The position numbers and the translations under genes are program-made. Of a DNA stretch of 64,000 bases, positions 25,037 to 34,202 are shown piece by piece. Positions within the stretch are counted from its first letter, which is position 1; each line of letters begins with the position of its first letter. The stretch is from Cercospora beticola (Eukaryota; Ascomycota; Dothideomycetes; Mycosphaerellales; Mycosphaerellaceae), in the NCBI RefSeq assembly GCF_033473495.1, contig NC_088938.1, positions 2,170,001 through 2,234,000 on the forward strand. The letters run 5' to 3'. The notes beneath the pieces were generated by a model. That model ran no database searches. It saw only the letters and a program-made list of their open reading frames with translations, and was not told the DNA's origin.

Positions 25037-25384
25037 GGTGGTGGCAGTCTGGTAGGCAGGACTACATGCTGAACCGTCGCCCAGGAACACTGGACGTCTT
25101 CTATGGCGCCTTGGGGAAGCTGCATTGCCTTGGACCGAGGCTTTCGACCCGCATTGACTCGACTTACGGAAGTGGGTCTGCTTAGTCACCGACGGCAATC
25201 TGACACGTGAGGGCAATTGGAACCGGCAAACAAATAGACTTGTTTCGAATCTAGGTGAATAGAAGCGAAACAGCCGGAGCATGCTCTGCCTTCATCTTCC
25301 AGGCTATCAGCACTATGCCTGAAAACTCCTCACCATAGTCCCCAATGCACCGCAGCATCATGAATCTACGCCTCTGCACTAATT
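25037..25384. other. Intergenic; possible N-terminal extension of the gene at 23843
   Basis: 348 bp. Minus-strand frame open from 25282 into the APH-family gene (see that entry). The rest has no features I can support. Confidence 0.4.
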
Positions 25385-26012
25385 CTACTCCCCTTCCTTC
25401 GCCGCAGCTTGCATTGCTTTCGTCGATTCGAGATAGACTTTGCTGTCGAAGAATTCCTGAACTTTGACAAACTTCTCGCCTGTCTCGTTGAACTTGAAAA
25501 GCATCACCACTTCAAGCCGGACAGGGTGGTCTTGAGGGGTCAGAATGTTGAAAAAGCCATGAAGCACACTTTGCAGACTTTCTGGGTCATGTATGATCGA
25601 TTCTGCTTCAATCTGGCGTAATATCGAGTCAGAATGTAGGCTTTCTCGTAACAACATTGCAGGACACTAAAGCAAGCAACGTTTTGTGTCTCTTGTGATT
25701 GTCAAGCACCCGCCATTCACTGTGCCAGAGCTGATACGGACGTGGTGATGCATGAGGGGGACCAGAGGACAAAACTGCAGCACGTACCTTGAAATCTTTG
25801 AAACTCGGAGCGAGGAAATTGATGAAAAGGTCCTTGAATTGCTCTCCATTCAATGATTCCCGACCCATCGACAGAGGGCGTGCCTCAAAGGTGAAGTCTT
25901 CGGCCTGTGTGGCTTTTGTAGCCTCGTAATCCCACTCGTTGTATGCGTGCACCAGTGCTTGCACAGTCTTCTTCATGTTCGCTAGTGTCTCAGACAATTG
26001 GATGGTAGACAT
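25385..26012 (-). CDS. SnoaL/NTF2-like small protein
   Basis: Three exons are proposed: 26012-25788, 25730-25668 and 25612-25385, about 171 aa. The first two junctions are clear (GTACGT donor, CGTATCAG acceptor). The second donor, GTGTCC, is weaker, and a GTTGTT donor slightly downstream would add a few residues. Content fits the NTF2-like alpha+beta cone: N-terminal helix ALVHAYNEWDYEA, then F...ARPLSMGRE, LFINFLAPSFKDFKLWHSEW, and paired C-terminal strands VRLEVVMLFKFNETGEKFVKVQEFFDS. Such proteins include polyketide cyclases, dehydratases and many of unknown role. A bicyclic-acid or polyketide substrate cannot be inferred. An ATG seven codons upstream (26033) is also possible. Confidence 0.65.
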
Positions 26013-26724
26013 CGTGAAGGACTTTTGAATCACCTTGGATAATGGTTTGAGTAAGTTAGGGTTAATCGATCGCGGTAATTCTCTGGAGCAAAGCCGCTAT
26101 GGCAAAGTCTGTACAACAGCTTCATTGCTGATTATATATCCTTCTGTGCTGTATCATGAATAGGTGGTCAACGACGCCAGTCCAAACTCCTCGACTCGGA
26201 TTGATTACGATCTCGAGAGGAGTTAGGGATGTGTCTCCGCCATGTGTAAGACTGTGTTACCCGGAGTCTTCGGACCACGCACCACTCTTACACCCGGTGG
26301 GATTCGTCCCAGGTTCTTCGTATTCTGAGAGCTTGAGTAGCTTGTACCTGAGCTTCTTCGTGGCATGGCCCTGGCATCACCGCTGTGATCGACCAGCACC
26401 AAAGCATAGCGTAGTATCTTTGCACTGGCCTGTCACATAAGTCCAGAAGTACCTTGCACAAGCGAAAACGGCACACAGCTGGCCGTTCGAAAAGCCGTTC
26501 CTGCAGCGGTGCCTGCTGAGCAATGACATGGTGGCCTGCCGTAGATAGGTGTTTCGGGCCAACGAGTAGATCCGAGTTACGATTCACGATGGATGCGAGG
26601 TCTCATCTGCCATACCAGTGGTTGGCGAGAGCTCTCCAGAGCACGGCATGGAGATGACAGAGCATGGAGATAGGACGGGTTTCTGTGAAGTCCGGATAGT
26701 TTGGATGAGGCTAGCTAGGAGGTA

Positions 26725-26770
26725 GCTAACGTGTTTGATAAGCGAGTGAGCCAGATAGGCATGTGAGCCA
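26725..26770. repeat. Left terminal inverted repeat
   Basis: 46 bp, identical to the reverse complement of 27104-27149. Identity this complete indicates a recent insertion or selection on the arms. Confidence 0.9.
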
Positions 26771-27103
26771 AGCCAAAATCGATCGATTTTCGGACGTGCG
26801 GCACGACAACGCAAGCAGGTAAGATTTCTAGAGAAGTACTTTAGGAAGCAAATTAGGTACGCATAAGCAGAATCCGAAGTTGAAAGTTTCCCCTGCCTTC
26901 TGGTACTTCGTCTACGATAACTTTTAATAGTCCCACTACTTTTAAAGTAGCGATTTCCTATCCTATATATCATAGCGCCTCTAAACTTCGAAATATCATA
27001 GAGCCTCTAGAGCAGAAGGTATCTACGTATTCGCAAGTCGATAGCGCCTAGAGGTGTCGAGATTTGCATTTTCGCAGAATCTCAAATCACGTGGTATTTC
27101 GGC

Positions 27104-27149
27104 TGGCTCACATGCCTATCTGGCTCACTCGCTTATCAAACACGTTAGC
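27104..27149. repeat. Right terminal inverted repeat
   Basis: 46 bp, exact reverse complement of 26725-26770. It falls inside the probable promoter or leader of the SmG gene. Confidence 0.9.
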
Positions 27150-27255
27150 GGGCTGTTCCGCACACTTTCACGTGACGCGTCACGAACTTCGACTTTCTGG
27201 CGCAGCACTTTTGCGACAAGTACAACCACGACAGTCGTTCTACGAACCGCCCACC

Positions 27256-27683
27256 ATGCCTCAAGCACAGCCAGAACTGAAAAAGGTGAGACTCACGCCG
27301 CGATATCGGGAAATGTTGGACAACATCCGGCTTGCAAATGTCGACGATGAATTCGGGTTTCCGAGATGCGCGCAAGTGATAATAGCTAATGAGTGCAACA
27401 GTACCTTGACAAGCGCGTCGAAGTGCAGCTGAATGGCTCGCGAAAGGTCATGGGAACACTACGAGGCTACGATGTGAGTTTATGAGCGAGGGCGATCTGG
27501 AGTTCAGTCGAGACTAATTGGGACACGCAGGTCTTCCTGAACATCGTCCTCGACGAAGCTACCGAAAGCAAAGCAAACGGCGACAAGGTCCGACTCGGCA
27601 TGTGTGTTATCCGCGGCAACTCCGTGGTCATGATGGAAGCGCTCGACAGAATAGGAGGAGACGACCGTGGACACAGAGGGTGA
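27256..27683 (+). CDS. SMX2: Small nuclear ribonucleoprotein SmG
   Basis: Core spliceosomal Sm protein that forms the heptameric ring on U1, U2, U4 and U5 snRNAs. Three exons (27256-27285, 27402-27473, 27531-27683) encode 84 aa. The Sm fold is complete: MPQAQPELKK, YLDKRVEVQLNGSRKVMGTL (Sm1, ending LRGYDVFLN) and RLGMCVIRGNSVVMMEALDR (Sm2). The C-terminal extension RIGGDDRGHRG is short. SmG is preferred over LSm7 because of the KKYLDKRV start and the length. Introns fall between secondary-structure elements. The MITE-like element lies immediately upstream, so its promoter may overlap the transposon arm. Confidence 0.93.
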
Positions 27684-28149
27684 AGAGGAGTTGGGTATGA
27701 TTGACTAGAAAAGCAAAAGCGCGAACTACGCTGCAGCCTCGCGGACGAGTGCGTTGAACGCGTCGACATATGGCCACAACAAGCGCATTGGACAGCCTGA
27801 TTGCCAGGCGAGGATTGGATTGAATGGGCGGAGGCGTTACGGCGCCAGATAGGACTTTGAATGCCAGGGTAAGCCGCCCACAATGCTACTACAATTTGAA
27901 ATGTTATTCACACCAATATTCCACAGAACGAGGACCTGCAATGCGGTGCAGGGCTTCCAGGTAGACTCCGAGCTGGAAAGCTCCAGTGTTGTTCCAGCCT
28001 TCCAAGCAGGATCGGAAGAAGCATTCGATCTCCTCCTCACGCGCGGTGGGTGCTCGCGGCGTTCCTGTTCCTTCCTGCCAGAAAGAGCAGCCCACACTCC
28101 GTGCAAGATCCGGCCGTGTCGATGCCCACTCAAGAAAAGGCGAATCCGG
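27684..28149. other. Intergenic; weak coding-like stretch on the minus strand
   Basis: 466 bp. A minus-strand frame (27904-28095) ends in a plausible protein-like tail (EEEIECFFRS, LGVYLEALHRIAG) but lacks a family, a good start or upstream exons. It may be 3' UTR of the gene beyond. Confidence 0.35.
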
Positions 28150-28675
28150 CTAAAGCACTATCCAAGCCGCCAACAATAAAACTATCACCTTGCCCAACAA
28201 TCCGCCACTTCTAGTTCCAGAGGCCGCATTTCGATTTTGCTGTTTGTTCACCCCATCATCGCCGCAATTGCTGCCATTCGTGTTTGAGATATCAGAGCAA
28301 GCTGTTTCACGCTGATTAGCAAGCTGCCCAACCGTGCAAGACAAGCAACATACTTGAGGCCATGTCCGTGCTTGCACTCCCAGAACTTGAGCTTCCTGGC
28401 GATGTCAAATACATCGTGGAATATGGTACCGACATCTTTGTCTTTCGTGTATGTGATCTGACTCCTTGCAAAGCGGTCGAGCTGGCGTGAAGGGATAGAG
28501 TGGTAGTTCTAACGTCTCGGCGAACAGTAGCGTCTGTCAAAAGTAAAAGAACGGAACCAAAAGGCAGCAAAACGATCACGAGAGAAATCAATACAAGAAG
28601 GAATGAACAAAAGAATGGGCAGCCTCTGTACAAGGAGTCTCTACAGAAATTCGTCACAGATGTATGTATGGGCAC
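28150..28675 (-). CDS. Doubtful small membrane or GPI-type protein
   Basis: Proposed from a good intron (donor GTATGT, branch GCTAATC, acceptor GAAACAG; about 28325-28376) that joins an upstream frame to a tail ending SGGLLGKVIVLLLAAWIVL. That hydrophobic end after a Ser/Asn-rich stretch looks like a GPI-attachment signal. The upstream frame starts at 28675 with a hydrophobic run SFLLVLISLVIVLLPFGS. Against it, another frame over 28380-28520 also reads well (QLDRFARSQITYTKDKD, FHDVFDIARKLKFWEC) and would be broken by this splice. No family recognised, and the true exon structure is unresolved. Confidence 0.3.
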
Positions 28676-29371
28676 GACTTCTGCTACAATCTATTTCCAG
28701 TCTGGGTAGCATCCTCTATTCGAGTCAGGCTGCCATGGTTCATTGGAGCGGAGGGCACTCCGATGGAAACGCGTTCGGGTTCTCTGAAATGATCTTCATG
28801 AATGCCATTGTTAAAGTGCGTAGAGCGTGCCCGCTTGCAAGCATTGTGAGAGGGTAGCGAACGTCATGTAATGTAAAGGAGTTTTGGTTTTCGTGGTCAG
28901 CCGGGTCGGGGAGAGTTTTGTGGTTCTTCCGCGTGTGGCGTCGCTTGTCGTTGCTTGCGTGAACGGCGGACCCTTGCGATTGAAACCGTGGCTTGGTTGT
29001 ATGAGGTGTTGGGGTCGATTGGTGGTTCATGTGGGTGAGAAGTGACGACCGTTGTGCAAGAGATGGAATGCGCACAGTGCGTTTTGAGTGGTGTTGAAGA
29101 CGATATTCAGTTGCGAAAGGCAAGGCCACCAAGTTGACGTATGATGCGATCTATGAGTTCCCCTACGACACTCGAAACAATTCTGCAGCTCGACACCAGA
29201 GTGCTCATTTGATAACTAGATGTAACTCAGGACAAGTCGTGCAAATGAGCCATTTTCCTGGGCGAGCTCGACCAAACACCGCACCTTTGAATCGCCAGAC
29301 ATAACCGACAACATCCAAGCCAGGAGACGTCTGCCTCGCTTCTCCAGTTCCACTATACCACAAACTTCCAG
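28676..29371. other. Intergenic, no supported gene
   Basis: 696 bp. A 130-codon minus frame (28740-29132) is rich in His, Thr and Ser, has no recognisable domain, and could be chance or an upstream exon of the doubtful gene at 28150. Confidence 0.35.
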
Positions 29372-30202
29372 TCAATTTGTGCCAGGCAGAGGAGAACGGG
29401 TAATTTTGTCGAATTCGATGCTCCGATCAAACTTCAACACAGCTTCCTCATCCTCTTCCAGTACCGCCTTATCTCTCCCTCCGACCGGGACCCAAACCCG
29501 CTGTCGTTCACATTTCCGATGCTTCTCGAAAAGATCCAGGATATCTCCCAGTGTCGCGTCTTCCCCGAGTCGGTCTGTGTCATGGATCTTGACGGGCGAC
29601 CTCAGGAAACTGGCAGCTCTGAGATGGAAGCCACCCTTGCCTATGCGCACACGCGTCCACGATGGCTGTGGCTCAGGAGTCTCATCTGCGAGCTCACGGT
29701 CATATTCAAAGATGCTCCATACTTCAAGACGGTTGCCAATCTTGAAATAGGGATGTCTGTGGCGTATTCCGACTTGGAGCAGTGCGTGTTCCAGTGCAGT
29801 GTCCTTGCCTATATTGGAATTGAGCTCGTAAACCTCGGAGTCGAGAAGCTCGCGTGATAACGGGATCTGGTCGCCTGGGATATTCTGCGACTCGAGATGC
29901 ATGATGCTCTTCAGTTTCTTTGATCGAGCGATTGTGGCGTTGAAGTGCTGGTCGACGTGCTGCATGACAAAGCGGTCTTCCAAAGGCAAGTTGACGAGAA
30001 TCATCTCGAGTAGTTCGGTAATCCCAAAGACACGTGGTGCAGCGATAGCTGGGGCCGGCACGATTGTGGTAGGCTGAATCGGGAGCTCGAGCTGCTGGTT
30101 TGTTAGATTCTGTATGTGCGACCGCTGGCAGCAAAGACTTACATTGGGCGACACCTCTTTTTCGCCTCCTTCAACTGCCATGCCTTCTTCTTGCGGTCGC
30201 AT
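29372..30202 (-). CDS. F-box-like protein, copy 1
   Basis: Two exons, 30202-30143 and 30091-29372, give 259 aa. An F-box-like helix set is at residues ~35-85 (AAPRVFGITELLEMILVNLP, then LEDRFVMQHVDQHFNATIAR). F-box proteins recruit substrates to SCF ubiquitin ligases through Skp1. The remainder has no LRR, WD40 or other known substrate domain. A conserved segment near the C terminus reads DRLGEDATLGDILDLFEKH. It is a tandem paralogue of the gene at 30808, with the intron at the same place ahead of the F-box. Such short F-box proteins are expanded in many Dothideomycetes. Substrates unknown. Confidence 0.75.
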   Translation of the reverse strand: MRPQEEGMAVEGGEKEVSPNVSLCCQRSHIQNLTNQQLELPIQPTTIVPAPAIAAPRVFGITELLEMILVNLPLEDRFVMQHVDQHFNATIARSKKLKSIMHLESQNIPGDQIPLSRELLDSEVYELNSNIGKDTALEHALLQVGIRHRHPYFKIGNRLEVWSIFEYDRELADETPEPQPSWTRVRIGKGGFHLRAASFLRSPVKIHDTDRLGEDATLGDILDLFEKHRKCERQRVWVPVGGRDKAVLEEDEEAVLKFDRSIEFDKITRSPLPGTN

Positions 30203-30807
30203 TGTTGCGACTCGAGCTGTTGTCGTTATCGAAGTTTGAGAAGTTCTGCGAATTATTGCTCAGCGAGCGAGTAGTTGCTTGATGAAGGTGAGATTAGTGG
30301 TGAGACTAGTAGACTGTACTAGCGTGAGCACCGGGCACAATATTCACGTTCTATTCACCTTCAGCGACACGTATGCTTGGCGTATCACTCCATCGCGTCC
30401 CACTCCATTCACTAACGCTACAACTGAAATTGAGAAGACCAATCGGCCGTGATGAAAAAGAACATTCCATTCCTCAATGCAGCTATCCAATCTTTGGCGC
30501 CCGAACGGAGCGACAGTTCAGAAGCAGAGTAGCCATGGTCCATCACATCGAGCGCACCGCTGTGGAGAGAAGGTTATTGCACTTTCGAATGGCCTCTTCA
30601 GCTGAATCTCCCCAGGCTCAGGTGTGCATAGAAGAGATGCCTCTCACCTTCAAGGGAATTGGTGACCTCCGTGATGTTGAGCTCATGTCGAGAACCAAAA
30701 GATGTTGTTCTTCCACGAGTGACCTTGACTTATCGTTCCACTACAGAATGCCAGGTCACCTGCCAAGGGCCATTGCATACGTGCCTGACTTCTCCAGGTC
30801 TGTAGCA
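30203..30807. other. Promoter of F-box copy 1, with duplicated flank
   Basis: 605 bp. It includes a 29-bp stretch (30464-30492) that recurs with one mismatch at 31909-31937 upstream of copy 2. This shows that the duplication took in the 5' flank. Confidence 0.5.
30464..30492. repeat. Duplicated 5' flank, copy 1
   Basis: 29 bp beginning ATTCCATTCCTCAATG, matched at 31909-31937 with a single C/T difference. The distance to the respective start codons is 262 and 233 bp. Confidence 0.7.
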
Positions 30808-31676
30808 TCAGGCGTGCCGTTGCCAAACTCCATAGGCCAAGCATAGCAGCCCTACCATCACAAGTGAAGGCCACTCGCACACCAATTTCGCCGAATTGAT
30901 CAGAGATGGCGCTGGCCTTGCTTCGTCCGCATGCATTTGCTCATTGCTCTTGCTTGTCGCAGGGTGCCACTCGCCCGGTCGCTTCCGACACTGCACCTTT
31001 CCGTTGCGTTCGCGTTTTTGAAAGCTCTCCAAGATATCGCCCAGTGTGGCATTCTCTCCCAGTTTGATATCCTGAACGACGTACCCACATCTGTGCTCTA
31101 GCAAAGCTGCAGTAGTGCAACCCCTCCTTCCTGCCCGCATTCGTTTCCAAGATGCTGTTGAACTTATGATATCTCCTTCAGATCCCATGCGCATGAAAAT
31201 GTGTCTCACTGACAGCTCTTGCGGAAAACAGAGTAGACCTGCACCAAAGTGTTGATGCCCCATACCTAGAAGGGCGGTCCTGAGAGCCCCTCTTCTCTCC
31301 AGGATTCTTTCCAGTTCGTCGCAGGGAGAAGACCATCGATAAATGCAACGTTCGATATGTCCATCAGAGATATCTTGCAACTCGAGGTGCATGATAGTCC
31401 TTAGTGCCTTCGAGCCGGCGATCGTGCTGTTGAAGTGCTTATCGACGCGCTGCAGGACAAACAGATCCTCAAAGGGCAGGTTGATTAGCACGTTCTCGAG
31501 CAGCTCCGTAATTCCGAAGACTCGTGGTGCAGCAATTGATGGCATCGATTCCGCCATCGGAGCAGCTGGCCGTGACGACTCGAGCTGCCACTCTGTCAGG
31601 TTGTGTGAAGGTGCAAACGCTCAAAGAAAGGACTCACCGCGAGCGCCGCTTCCTGCTGGCCGTCGTCGGCTGGCAT
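30808..31676 (-). CDS. F-box-like protein, copy 2, with hydrophobic C-terminal tail
   Basis: Two exons, 31676-31638 and 31590-30808, give 273 aa. The same F-box-like region as copy 1 is found at residues ~35-85 (AAPRVFGITELLENVLINLP, EDLFVLQRVDKHFNSTIAG), as is the downstream LGENATLGDILESFQKRERN. Between these the two copies have diverged strongly. Unlike copy 1, it ends with a hydrophobic stretch of about 15 residues, LVMVGLLCLAYGVW, followed by QRHA. That would suit a tail anchor, or it may be frame drift after duplication. The intron splits MPADDGQQEAALA from the F-box part, matching copy 1. Confidence 0.7.
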
Positions 31677-32182
31677 GGCGATCTTTGGTGACGGTGTGTT
31701 GAAATCCGGTGTTGATGAATCTGTGCGAAGCTCGGCGAGCTTTCCAAGTTGTCTTGGGAATGGAGCAAACATCTGCTCTCCAGAAGCACGACTAGCTGCA
31801 TTAGCGCGAGCTGCACCCTTGTTACTCACTTTCAGTTCACTGAGCTCCGTTCACTAATTTTGCAAACCAAGTTTCCGCTGTGAGATAGGAGCCTTGTGAT
31901 CGAAACATATTCCATTCCTCAATGTAGCTATCCAATCGATCATCGACACAGAATGCCTAAGTCTTCAAGGTCCAGATGCCAAACAAATTCTTAACTTCAA
32001 GCGCTTGAACGCGACACAACAGTTTCAAATTTGCAACAGAGCAAGGTAGAAAAGAATCCAACGCCGAGGTATTCCAAATCATATTCAACCAAGGACTCCA
32101 GTAGCGCCACCCATACCGTCATAGTCATTATGTACACCACTCGTGTACAGCGCTTTGCATGCTTCGCAGGGTCAAAGTGCGA
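31677..32182. other. Intergenic; duplicated promoter flank
   Basis: 506 bp between copy 2 and the aminotransferase stop. It contains the second copy of the duplicated flank (31909-31937). An upstream in-frame ATG at 31829 could lengthen F-box copy 2 by ~50 residues. Confidence 0.4.
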
Positions 32183-34202
32183 TCAGTGTGTGCCGTTTGC
32201 ATAACCATTGGTATAACCATTGGCGTAGCCGTTGGTGTGGCCATTTGTATACCCGTTGGCGTGGCTCTTGACTCCATTTGTGAACCCGTGTCCGTTTGTG
32301 TAGCCATCGACTCCATTAACGGTCCCGTGTCCGTTCGTATACCCGTTCTTAAGGCCGTTTATGCCATTGATGACAGCATGGCCGTTCGCGTGGCCATTGA
32401 CTCCATTGGTAATAGTGTGTCCGTTGGTATGCCCGTTCGTCATCGGCAATCGACCGAACTCATCCCTCACAGCATTTCCAAATCTGCGAATCGCCTCGTC
32501 GATCTTATCGAACTGCGCAGCAGCATATGTGGCGCGGAAGAACATGGTATCTCGTCTGGCAATCTTGTCGGCGCAGAACCACCCGCCCTTCATCAGCAAT
32601 GTGCCGTGTCGGACACATGCCAAGAAGATGTCATGTTCGATCTCCTCAAGCGTCTTGGTGCCGTTGATGTAGGCAGGGTGTTTCTTGTAGTCGACCTGTA
32701 GCCAATGGAACATGCCAGCAGTAGGTGGTGACCACGAGACGAGGTCTTTGGGAAGGTAGTGCTCGCAAGCTTCCATCATGACATTTCGTCGTTTCGTGTA
32801 TTCGAGGCGGATGTGCATAAGCCAGTCGAGGTAGCCCTGGTGTCCCCACGTCTCATCGAGGAGCTTGAAGAGGACGATCTGACTGAAGCCAGAAGGCCCT
32901 TGTGTGCAAACGTCTGCGTGTGTGCGGAAGCGATTGCAGATCTGTTCGGATGCTGTGATCCAGCCGGTTCGTGAACCCGGTGCGATCACTTTGCTGAAAG
33001 AGTCGGCGCGCATAACACGGCCATCAACGTCTATCGAAAGGAACGACGGTACGATCGAAGTCAAAAATTCTGCGTATGATGATGGTGGCGGTACCGGTGA
33101 TGAATCTTGGCCGGTATAAGGCTGCATTTGTAGGAAGTAGTATGGTTCATCCTCGAAGATGTAAAGATCGTGTTTCTGGCAAACGGCGTAGATCTGTCGT
33201 CTTCGCTCAATAGATTGTGTCGAGCCAGTAGGGTTTTGTCCAGTCGGTACTGTGTACATGAGGAACGGCTTGGGGCCTCCACGTTTGACTGAGTCCCAAT
33301 TTGAGAGCATTTCGTCGAGTGACGAAGGAAGCATTCCACCTGCATCCATGGCTACTGCGGCGCATCGTACACCCATTGGGATGGCAGTCTCTATTGCTGC
33401 AGGGAAGGAATATTGCTCGGTGATGATGAAATCGCCAGGTCTGCAAAACATCCTCAATGTCATGTCCCAAGCTGCAGTAGATCCAACAGTCATGGTACAA
33501 CTCCAGTCCTGGTAAGGAGGATTGTGCACAATTTCAGTATGCTCGACGAGCCATCTCAGAAGTTGAGGTGCTCCATGGCCATGGCCGTAGTTCAACGCGG
33601 TCGCCAGATCGAATCCCGACTTTCCCTCTGCCATGTCGTGCATTCCCATCGAGATGATCTCGGTCTCTGCGTGCCCATTTTGTTCTTGCCCCAAATAGGA
33701 CGGTCGTGGGATTTTGACGTCGAGTTCTTGGAATGGAAAGTATTCGGACGAAGGCAGACCACCGCCAAGAGATATTAATCCAGGTGTATCAAGAAACGCA
33801 GCGGCTTCTTTCAATGAACTGCCGCCTCTAGTCGTCGTCTCACGAGTCAGTCGATCTGATAACAATTAGCGATCACGCTTGTATACATGCAGCAGCTCGA
33901 ATGAGAGACACTACTCACGATCCCACCTTTTGGCGAGGCTCTTGTGCAAGTGGCTTGTTCGACCCTGGACGAAGGAATCAGCTGGGCACTCTCCACAAGG
34001 CTGCGCGGCGTCGTTATCAGATCCGTACCTTGAACCGACTCAGGTCGGCAGAGGCAGCGACCCCGGCCTTGAGGGTGCCGGACGCGGCACGCCGCTTTGC
34101 AACTTTTTCTATCGTCAGGCGATCGGGTATGGGTATGGCAGTAGCGTCGGTGTCCGCATAGGCCTCCACGCGGAGAGAGTCAATGGCAGCGGGTGGCGCC
34201 AT
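32183..34202 (-). CDS. Aro8-type aromatic/2-aminoadipate aminotransferase with Asn-Gly repeat tail
   Basis: PLP enzyme of fold type I that exchanges amino groups between aromatic amino acids or 2-aminoadipate and 2-oxoacids. Three exons (34202-34029, 33964-33919, 33855-32183) give 630 aa, longer than the ~500 aa of Aro8. Landmarks: LISLGGGLPSSEYFPF, LNYGHGHGAPQLLRWL, the substrate/PLP stretch YTVPTGQNPTG, FEDEPYYFLQ, and the Schiff-base lysine in SFSKVIAPGSRTGW. The extra length is a C-terminal tail of about 85 residues containing 18 Asn-Gly pairs in TNGH, ANGY and VNGV-type units, a low-complexity extension encoded by a minisatellite. The core enzyme appears intact. Confidence 0.9.
32186..32440 (-). 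repeat. Coding minisatellite for the Asn-Gly tail
   Basis: Short imperfect units of 9-18 bp built on AACGG(C/T) repeat through the end of the aminotransferase frame and encode TNGH/ANGY-type words. Unit length stays a multiple of three. Confidence 0.7.

Larger units (their letters stand above)
26725..27149. mobile_element. MITE-like element, 425 bp with 46-bp perfect terminal inverted repeats
   Basis: The arms at 26725-26770 and 27104-27149 are exact reverse complements over 46 bp, starting GCTAACGTG on the left and ending CACGTTAGC on the right. The 333-bp interior is AT-rich with no reading frame. It has a 16-bp palindrome AAAATCGATCGATTTT (26775-26790) just inside the left arm, and repeated CATAG(C/A)GCCTCTA-type words around 26970-27050. 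Similarity continues imperfectly a few bases inside the arms. No convincing target duplication flanks it. Size, arm length and lack of coding fit a non-autonomous DNA transposon. The right end lies 107 bp from the SmG start codon. Confidence 0.75.

Noticed and set aside
32128..32701. 180-codon plus-strand frame rich in Val/Ile/Gly opposite the aminotransferase tail
   Set aside because: It is the complement of the Asn-Gly minisatellite and not an independent gene.
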